Assembly: GCA_002633025.1 (NCBI GenBank) | Contig: NMRB01001247.1 | Coordinates: forward strand, 97,770-161,769 | Direction of reading: 5' to 3' | DNA from: Notospermus geniculatus | Taxonomy: Eukaryota > Nemertea > Pilidiophora > Heteronemertea > Lineidae | DNA: 64,000 bases | Shown here: piece after piece, positions 57,012 to 64,000 of the stretch | How the letters are laid out: every line of letters starts with the position of its first letter | How positions within the stretch are numbered: the stretch's first letter is position 1 | Made by a program: the position numbers and the translations under genes | Notes under the pieces: generated by a model | Databases searched by the model: none | What the model was told of the DNA's origin: nothing | What the model saw: the letters and a program-made list of their open reading frames with translations, nothing else

Positions 57012-57270
57012 TTACATTTTTACTACAGGAAAAAAGTGTGAAAATCTTCGAAAATAGTCCACGATTGTGATATTTGCTGTACTGAAGTTGTTACGTGTTA
57101 AGTACATGTTCTGGATATCGCGATCGAGTATTGTGAGTTGCGTATTTTCGGAGTTATTCGGCGGCGTTTTTAGCGACTGCATAGGGTTGCGTGCATTGCC
57201 GTGTACATCTACTTCCGGGTTCGCCAGATCCATCGCACCCGGGCCCTTATGTTGAAGTCGTCTATTTCCA
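57012..57270 (-). CDS. Hypothetical small ORF, right member of an inverted pair
   Basis: The minus-strand frame has MDLANPEVDVHGNARNPMQS, KTPPNNSENT, LDRDIQNMYLTRNNFS and ends PVVKM. It faces the left copy across about 330 bp. It may be a duplicated exon or the arms of an inverted-repeat element. Confidence 0.35.
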
Positions 57271-57654
57271 TGGATGGATGTACGGTAGCTCACCACGGCA
57301 CCGTAGCTACCGGTAGCTAAAGTAAATGGACTGAAACTCCTCCCACCACTTACTTGATCTGAATAAACTGTCCTGGCCAATGGCGCACTCAAAAGTAGGC
57401 GGCACCCGGCGAAAATTCGCCGTCTGAGAGCGGGACGTAGGCTAGTTGTCGCCGGGTACTTTTTGCAGATTGACAACAACAGTCTGCAAGAAGAGAAACC
57501 ATGCTGACGCGAATTGGTAAATCTTGCAACTGTGAATGCAACACACGATGTGATGACGTCATCAAGCAGGCAATGAATAATTATTAATGGTTTCTCAATT
57601 CGCCACTAGGGTTCATCCAATCTTGTCCCTTGTTGTGTCTTTTTCCATAGTTAT
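57271..57654. other. Unassigned sequence
   Basis: No gene recognised. The minus-strand frame of the neighbouring ORF extends through here without motifs. Confidence 0.35.
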
Positions 57655-57810
57655 AAAACCACTGTAATTCTATGTGTGACACTTCATCCTTTGTTCAACA
57701 CAAAAGATAAGTTCACACTTAGACTTAAGGAAAAAACCACTGTAATTCTATGTGTGACACTTCATCCTTTGTTCAACACAAAAGATAAGTTCACACTTAG
57801 ACTTAAGTGG
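57655..57810 (+). repeat. 78-bp tandem duplication
   Basis: Two near-identical 78-bp units (ACTGTAATTCTATGTGTGAC at 57661 and 57739). The unit is a multiple of three, so a frame runs through both. TTATAAAACCACT before and AAGTGGTTTTATA after are inverted. Confidence 0.85.
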
Positions 57811-57906
57811 TTTTATATGTGTCCTGACATGCCTGAGGGCAGAATAAGACCAGTGCAGTGCCAGTCAGTAGGGTCTCTTCACTGGTCTAAAATCTGCTCT
57901 CAGATG

Positions 57907-59278
57907 CTTGGAAAAGGTTACTTATAAAACCCGGAATGAAATGATCGAAATGGCCGAAATGATCGAAACGGCCGAAATCATCGAAATGGATGAAATGACT
58001 TTACTTAAAAAATCATAGGCCACCTTAGTGTAAACTGAGTGCTTTTTGTCTGTAGTAGATACAGGTAGCGCAGGTTTGGCACGGGCCTACATCATGACAT
58101 GCAACCAGGCAACAATAGCCATGATACGATCATGCATAATAAAATCAGGACACGGCAAGAGAACCGTTAGGAGAACTGTTAATGGCATCGGACCGTTTCA
58201 TTTTAACTCAGCCAGTCACCTTTAATTTTGGCAGGAGTTGTTTAAATGTAGACCTACATCATGACTATTTTTATACGGGGGTATACCGGTGGCTCATACT
58301 CAAACAGGAAAAAAAACTCAATTGGCAAGGTTAGAAATTTATGAACACATGAGGATGGGCATGGTTGTTTCCACCACAGTGAGGGATCGACCTGTCTGAA
58401 GCTGAACACGTGAGGAAGGGGGCGGTTGTTTCCAGCACGTAACTTGCGGGAAAGTCCCATTTCAGTGCGCGTTTACTTTGAGGTTGCATTTCTGCCGTTT
58501 CGATCATTTCGGCCATTTCATTCCGGGTTTTATAAGTAACCACCAGTTACTTATAAAACCCGGAATGAAATGGCCGAAATGATCGAAATGGTTGAAATAG
58601 GATTGAAGAATAGGGGGAAAAAAGCAAATTAACAATATAAAAATTCACTTATTTTCATATTTTACATTTCAAAAAACCGAAATTAATACAATCTACCCTG
58701 CAGCCCCAAAAGTAAATGTGCACTCAAATTGGATTCCCCGCATGTTACGAAAGGGAATTTGGAATTGTATTGCATACTTGGTTGTTCCACAGGACCATGT
58801 TGACATGATCGGAGCATTCTAGTGGAAGAAAGGTAATTTATGGCTATTAAGCCATAAAGTCAGCCTCATCACTGAGGTATAGTCATGATGTACATTTTTT
58901 AAAAAAACTCCCGCCAAAATTAAAGGTGGCCGCACGTACGGCAAAGCTGGAGCCAGTGTACCGCGTGGTAAGATACTGCAGCGCCATGCGTGGCGACTGG
59001 TTGAGTTAAAATGAAACGGCCAAATGCCATTAACAATTTTCCTAACGGTAATTTTTATCTTGTCTCCTGATTTTATGCATGTTGCTATCATGGCTATTGT
59101 TGCTACCGGTAGATCTACTACAGACTTAAAGCATTCAGTTTACTTGAAAAATCGTAATAGGCTACCTAAGTGTAAAGTCATTTTATCTATTTTGATCATT
59201 TCGACCGTTTCGATCATTTCGGCCATTTCGATCATTTCGGCCATTTCATTTCGGGTTTTATAAGTAACCCTTGGAAAA
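57907..59278. mobile_element. Inverted dimer of a MITE with a 9-bp target duplication
   Basis: The outer boundary is a perfect CTTGGAAAA at 57907-57915 and 59270-59278. Within lie two units, 57916-58541 and 58546-59269, in opposite orientation, each with its own ends GGTTACTTATAAAACCCGG. After the ends come degenerate GAAATGATC/GAAATGGCC microsatellite arms. Interior phrases (TTAACTCAGCCAGTC and TTTAATTTTGGCAGGAGTT against their complements in the second unit) show the units are inverted relatives. Only four bases (ACCA) separate them. Non-coding. A 9-bp duplication with long ends suggests a Mutator-like source. Confidence 0.85.
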
Positions 59279-59477
59279 TGCATCTGGGAGGGGTTCTAAC
59301 TTCAAAATTTTCCTTGGGGAGGACCCCCCTTTTGGTAGAGCTCGCGCCTCCGGCGCTCGGGTTCCGGTCTTCAACCGGAACATGTAGCCTCCTACTTCGA
59401 AGCCTGTGGCCTCCTACCCTCAAAACTTTTGAGGGCCCTGTAAAGGCCTAGCCTGGCGGCAATATGTTAATGAGAAA
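59279..59477. other. GC-rich MITE-like remnant
   Basis: GAGCTCGCGCCTCCGGCGCTC and GGTTCCGGTCTTCAACCGG are local dyads typical of hAT MITE interiors. The outer ends are not matched. Confidence 0.35.
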
Positions 59478-59671
59478 ATGCCCGGATGTGACTCATTTAG
59501 CGTGTTCGTTTTCTTGCCTGGGCCTCCCCGGAGTAAATTTCTGAGCGACCGTCGCGCATGCTCAATAAAGCCACATTCACGAACGCTGTTGGGTCTCACC
59601 CGTAGATCAGGCAAACTGACGGCAAGCAATGGCACTGACACACCAGCAGACGACATGGACGACCAGAAGAT
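59478..59671 (+). CDS. Candidate first exon (weak)
   Basis: ATGGACGACCAGAAGAT (59654 onward) is followed at once by GTAAGTCGCC, a strong splice donor, after a promoter-like GC-rich stretch with CGCGCATGCTC. It could be a short first coding exon with Met-Asp-Asp-Gln-Lys start, or part of a longer frame from 59478. No downstream exon was found in the window. Confidence 0.2.
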
Positions 59672-61456
59672 GTAAGTCGCCCTGGCAGCAATTTTACCCT
59701 CCCTATCTGCATCTATAGTTGCATGCTAAACCATTATTTATATCCAGTTTGGGTAAAAATGGTGCATTCAATCATTCGGCACGTTCGACGCCATTGTCAC
59801 AATAGAACATGTAGAATCTTGCTCTCTGATTGGTTCATTCGTTTGTTTGTTGCTATTTTTAGCATATTTAGTGTAAAACCATGTGGTAACATGTCAACAG
59901 CTGATTATCCATGTTATCAGGAAAGTTTAGTCTCCCTTCTGATTTCTGGGGGAGACATGGATGTCTCCCTTTTGATTCCTGAGGGAGACATGGAAGTCTC
60001 CTTCTACATGAAAAAGTCTCCTCTTTTTAAACAGCAGGAGACTCAATTTCTCCCAATCTGCAAATCCTGGCACAGTCCCTGATTGTGTTGAAAGGCATTC
60101 TGGGATACTTCCCCAACTAATCACCTCAGCGAGGTGATTACTTCGGGCACGCCCGACAGACCCCAGATCATGACGTCACACGAAAAAGAACGCCGATGGG
60201 TCTCACCCAGGTGAGGCCCAGGCAAGTAAACGAACACGCTAATTATAGCCAGTCTGCGCATGCGCCTGACAGGTGAGTAATCATTATTTTTCAGCCCAGT
60301 CACTGGAGCCACGTGCATGACGTCTCTGTGACCGTTGGGATGGTGCTGTTTATTTTCTTACTAAGTTCTTGATCTGAGGGCATGACTATAGATCGTTGCA
60401 GTTGATTGGGACCAACGTCTCAGGCCAAACGCAGTCAAGGCGCAGCGTCACGTCAGTGTTGGCGAGGCCAGCGCCTACATGTATGCTTTCTCCTGTACGT
60501 CGACGACGTCATTGACGTCCCAAGTGGGTTTTGCAAACGTTTCAAGTCAAACTTTTAGGTTTCCAAAGCGAGTATTCCGTTAAGCAGTTAATTCTAAGCT
60601 TTCCGATGGTGTGTTAAATTAGTGGGAATGACCAGGGACCTGGCGACCGTAATGAGTTAAAAAGGGCATGCCTGGTCAAATTCAGGGCTTTCAATTTCCA
60701 GGTAGAACTACCGTTAAACGGTAGCGCCCAAATTAGCCGCGCCCAAAATAGGCCTAAAAAAATGTGAAAAAAAAAATTTTGAAAAAAAAATTTTTCAAAA
60801 TTTTTTTTTTGAAAAAAATTTTGTGGGCAGTAGGCCTATACCTAAGGGTGATGTCTGCTTTGGAAATAACATCTGAAAGTGTAAACAATTAATTGTGGAC
60901 AACTGAGAAAAGATTTTATTTGTGAGCATCATTGAATCTTGCTGTTTTTTCTTTTGTAAGATGTCTTCATATCATCTGTAGCCATCACATAAAGCAGACG
61001 AGGCCATGCAAAAATGCGCCCAAAATGGGCCTCTTGAAAATACCTGGTATGCCCTCATCCTGGAAATTGAAACCCCTGAAATTCTCGTAAACGTGGGTCC
61101 CAATCAAACGCATGGATCTATAATTGTCATTTTATGCAGCAAAAATGTGGCAAACATGATTATTTCAATATTTTACCCGCAAAATGAATACATTCATGGG
61201 TTTTCATGACCCCCCTGCCCCACCTGAAATAAACACAGATAAACTCACAAAAATACGAAAAATTTTGAACAATTTCACTTTGGACTCGGAGGGATAAATA
61301 ATTAACATTTTATACTTTTCATGAGAAATGAGAGTGAATTCCACCTTGATTGTCAGTTTTAATCGGTCCCTTAGGCCTACTTCGCCGGCGATAATGGTTC
61401 ACTGCGCCACCAATTCGAGGGGGTGGGCCCAGAAATAATTATTACTCCCCCGACTT
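59672..61456. other. Unassigned sequence with dyads and AT tract
   Basis: 59930-60055 holds repeated GGGAGACATGGATGTCTCCC-like dyads. 60120-60138 is the hairpin ATCACCTCAGCGAGGTGAT. TTGCCTGGGCCTCCCC (near 59514) is matched in reverse near 60211. 60766-60823 is an A/T homopolymer hairpin tract. No gene supported. Confidence 0.45.
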
Positions 61457-61738
61457 TAGTTTGGTTCCCGAACTCACCGCTAGGCGCAGAAGAGTTCGGT
61501 ATCGGCCTCTTTTGACCTTGACCCCACACACAGAATTCTGTGTAAGTCTGACGTCACAGAGGATTAGACTGGTGCCCGCGGTTCCAACATACCGTGAGCT
61601 ATGTTGGGATCGCGAACCAGTCTATCCTCTGTGACGTCAGACACACAGAATTCTGTGTGTGAGGTCAAGGTCAAACGAGGCCGATACCGAACCCTTTTGG
61701 CCCTAGCGGTGGGTTCGGGAACCAAACTACCCCGACTT
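61448..61738. mobile_element. 273-bp palindromic MITE with 9-bp duplication
   Basis: TAGTTTGGTTCCCGAACTC (61457) and GGGTTCGGGAACCAAACTA (61729) are the ends of arms of about 118 bp. The flanks are a perfect CCCCGACTT (61448-61456, 61730-61738). Both arms contain TCTGACGTCACAGAGGA-type text, a CRE-like dyad. Non-coding. Confidence 0.9.
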
Positions 61739-61873
61739 CACACCTTAATTGCCATGGAAGCGTTCGTTTTCTACCCGAGTAAGTGTGTGAATGGACTGTT
61801 TACATGCCTGAAGTCAGTTAGTTTCTGTCAAATGCACAGGGTGCACGGACATGACGGAGTGGATGGTTTTGTA

Positions 61874-62103
61874 GGCTAACTCACAGGAGGTTGGCTCAAC
61901 CGAGGATGGCCCCTACGGTATATAAATAGGACAAGGACAAGGTTTTTGTGAAAATATTGATATTTTTTTGTGAAAATCTGGGCTTGAAGTGAGAGGTCGA
62001 AAAAAACGTGATGTCCTTGTCCTATTTGCTATATAGGCCTAGGGGCCTACCGTAGCGGCCGTAGGGGCCATCCTCGGTTGAGCCAACCTCCTGTGGGCTA
62101 ACT
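61874..62103. mobile_element. 214-bp MITE with 8-bp duplication
   Basis: CACAGGAGGTTGGCTCAACC (61882) and its complement ending CCTCCTGTG (62095), flanked by GGCTAACT at 61874-61881 and 62096-62103. The right arm has an extra GGCCTAGGGGCCTA after TATATA compared with the left arm. An 8-bp duplication fits hAT. Confidence 0.85.
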
Positions 62104-62186
62104 GGGACCGGCGATCACCAGGCGGGTAGGCCTAACCTTAACGCTTAGAGTAGGCTACTGATCATGCTCATGTCATGATGATGCTA

Positions 62187-62693
62187 ATCGACAGCTGGGG
62201 AAATAGGGCCGATCTAGCTGTCACCAGCTGAACTGCCGATCAGCTATAGATCTGCCGATTTGTGCACCTGCTGATTGCCAGAAAAATCATCCCATCAAGC
62301 TGTGTTTGTTAAGAAAATGGCTTTGCGCATGCAAATACGAAAAACCGCACGTAGGTATCCTAACTAACATAGTGCCCACAAGGCGCCGCCACTAGCCAAA
62401 AAAAACTGCATTGAAATCAAGTGTTTGGCAGATGTTTGCATTTTGCATGTTTTGAGAGGTAAGAAGCAGCAACTGACAGCTTTTCACCACCTCCCTAACC
62501 ATTTTAGACTATGCTAGATACAGTCAAGATGAGTTTGCACAGTTAAAACAGTTAAAAATGCTAAATATTGACACTTGCCATGACCTGCAGCAGTGAATAT
62601 ATTATGATAATTAGCTTCTGAACTGCAGATCGGTGGGTGATCGTCCGATTTATCGGTGACAGCTAGATCGGCCCTATTTCCCCAGCTGATCGA
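62187..62693. mobile_element. 497-bp MITE with 5-bp duplication
   Basis: CAGCTGGGGAAATAGGGCCG (62192) and CGGCCCTATTTCCCCAGCTG (62688) are perfect inverted ends, continued by ATCTAGCTGTCACC. The flanks are ATCGA (62187-62191, 62689-62693). The interior is non-coding. Same 5-bp spacing as the 36.5-kb MITE, but different ends. Confidence 0.85.
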
Positions 62694-62884
62694 CTCCCAC
62701 GACGCAAGAGACCGACATTCTCTTTCAGATCATGAGTGATCAGCAGTGGACACAATCACGCTAGGCCGTGAAATCACGCTACATCAGCGTGAAAACCTTC
62801 TGTGGAAACCAAATTTTTACATACAGAATTGTGTACAAATTCAGCATTGGAAAAAAACTTAAAATTCTTCCTTAATAGGCCTAT

Positions 62885-63060
62885 ATCGAGTTATGTGTGT
62901 TCAACATGAATAGGCCCTATGGCTGATTTTTTTCAATTAAAAGTTTTTTAACGAAGTTAAAGGTTTTTGAAAATTGGGCCATACATTTTGTACAGGCGAA
63001 TGTAGGCCTACAGTCACGGTGTAGCTGTCCTGTAGGCCTAGCGTGATTGTGTCTACTGTA
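62885..63060 (+). repeat. Dispersed repeat, copy 2 of the TAGGCCTA comparison pair
   Basis: Matches 56225-56362. It carries GAATGTAGGCCTACAGTC and CTGTAGGCCTAGCGTG where copy 1 has GAATGTACAGTC and CTGTAGCGTG, and lacks the hexamer copy 1 has after GGGCCATA. Confidence 0.85.
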
Positions 63061-64000
63061 GGCCTAGGCCTACTGATCAGTCAGTGTCATGTCAGTGATG
63101 TCGATGAGATGTGGTGGTAGGCCTAGCCTACATCAATTTTTATCCAAAAAGTGTTCTAACCACACAAAAACTCGAAGGGTTAAACTTTGACGAAAAATAG
63201 GCCCCTACCCCCAAAATCCAAATTTTTAGAAGGCAAACTGCACATGTGCACGCCCCCGTTCATTGTTCATGCCGTTCATGCCGTTTTCGGGAATGTGTCG
63301 TGTTTGTTTGTTTCACAGCAAGCCGGAGTGGTGGATCCGTATCCTACTCCGCCACTTTTCCCTTCCTCTTGCCTCTTCCGGGCCCGGAGAAAGCAGGCCT
63401 CTGACCCCCGGTTCGGGAGAGGGCACTAGGCCCCTATCTCCCAACCATGCCCACCCTCCGGTAAAGACCATCCTTGGAGAAGGGAGGCGCTGGGCCCCGT
63501 AGTAGCACCACCCACCCACCCCTACACCGCCGAACGGGCCCCACCACCTGCCCTAGCCCGCCCGACCTGCGGAGGTGAGTCTCCACCCCTGGGCCCCTCA
63601 TTTAGTGTCTTCCGACTTAGGACGGGCCACCTATTATTATCTTTACGGGTCCCCCTCCCCATCCCTTTTTACACCCTGATCTGTGCCACTCCGCCTCGAT
63701 CGCCCCTCTCCCACACAGCCTCGCCTCTGCCACTCTCCCTCCAATTTTCGCCACCTCCCCTCCCCGCTCTCACGGGGATTCCACCCTTTCCTCTCCGCCA
63801 GCATTGTCATCACCCACACGTACCCCTCTCGGCACAGAACAGGTCCCCGACTTGACCCATCTGTCTCACTTCACCTCCCCCCAGCCATTATGTCCCAGGA
63901 CTTAAAATAGGCCACCTATGGCGTTAAGGGGCCCCTCGCCCTGCTCCCTTATTTGTTGCGTACCGGTACTCCCTATGCCCCCGCCTATCTTGCCAATTTC
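63061..64000. other. Unassigned, C/T-rich toward the end
   Basis: TAGGCCTA hexamers occur near 63061 and 63117. From 63340 the plus strand is strongly pyrimidine-rich with CCACC and CCTCCCC runs. GACTTAGGACGGGCCACCTAT (near 63612) and GGACTTAAAATAGGCCACCTA (near 63899) may be units of a decayed repeat. No gene recognised. Confidence 0.4.

Noticed and set aside
57655-57810. Repeat protein encoded by the 78-bp duplication
   Set aside because: Only two units, nearly identical at DNA level; the in-frame length is likely chance.

Overview
The window is animal (metazoan) nuclear DNA. It has no complete host gene. Signs of a marine invertebrate deuterostome, perhaps an echinoderm, are: very low coding density, Ty3/gypsy and BEL/Pao retroelement remnants, abundant small inverted-repeat transposons, and pervasive AGGCCT/TAGGCCTA hexamers. 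The species assignment is inference. Assembly gaps lie at 33385-33980 and 47208-48077, with isolated N bases elsewhere.

Layout. 1-5.2 kb: unassigned sequence, a TTAA-flanked inverted-repeat element, and an old repeat family called R4 here. 5.2-15.7 kb: a decayed gypsy retrotransposon (gag, protease, RT tail, RNase H, integrase, C-terminal tail, probable 3' LTR) split by later insertions. The deepest stack is gypsy > foldback element with a GTAC target duplication > tandem-repeat element > BEL/Pao integrase fragment. 16-31 kb: mostly unassigned non-coding DNA with small hairpin elements, and two related short-motif arrays at 28.8-29.3 kb. 31 kb: minus-strand remnant of a DUF7869-type transposase-like gene. 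32-45 kb: many copies of the tandem-repeat family called HLE here (Helentron-like element), plus hAT-like and Harbinger-like MITEs. 46-49 kb: a large inverted repeat around an assembly gap. 49-56 kb: more HLEs, a 966-bp palindrome and two inverted-repeat-bounded elements filled with short motifs in both orientations. 56-64 kb: inverted duplications and several MITEs with perfect target-site duplications.

The elements do not form a pathway. What links them is nested insertion: copies sitting inside known repeats give empty sites, target duplications and relative ages. The most unusual signal comes from comparing paralogous copies, which differ by exact 6-bp gains that turn TA into TAGGCCTA. 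The HLE family is the dominant repeat. It has dyad-symmetric ends, internal units of exactly 145 bp, and a conserved block of nuclear-receptor-like half-sites.
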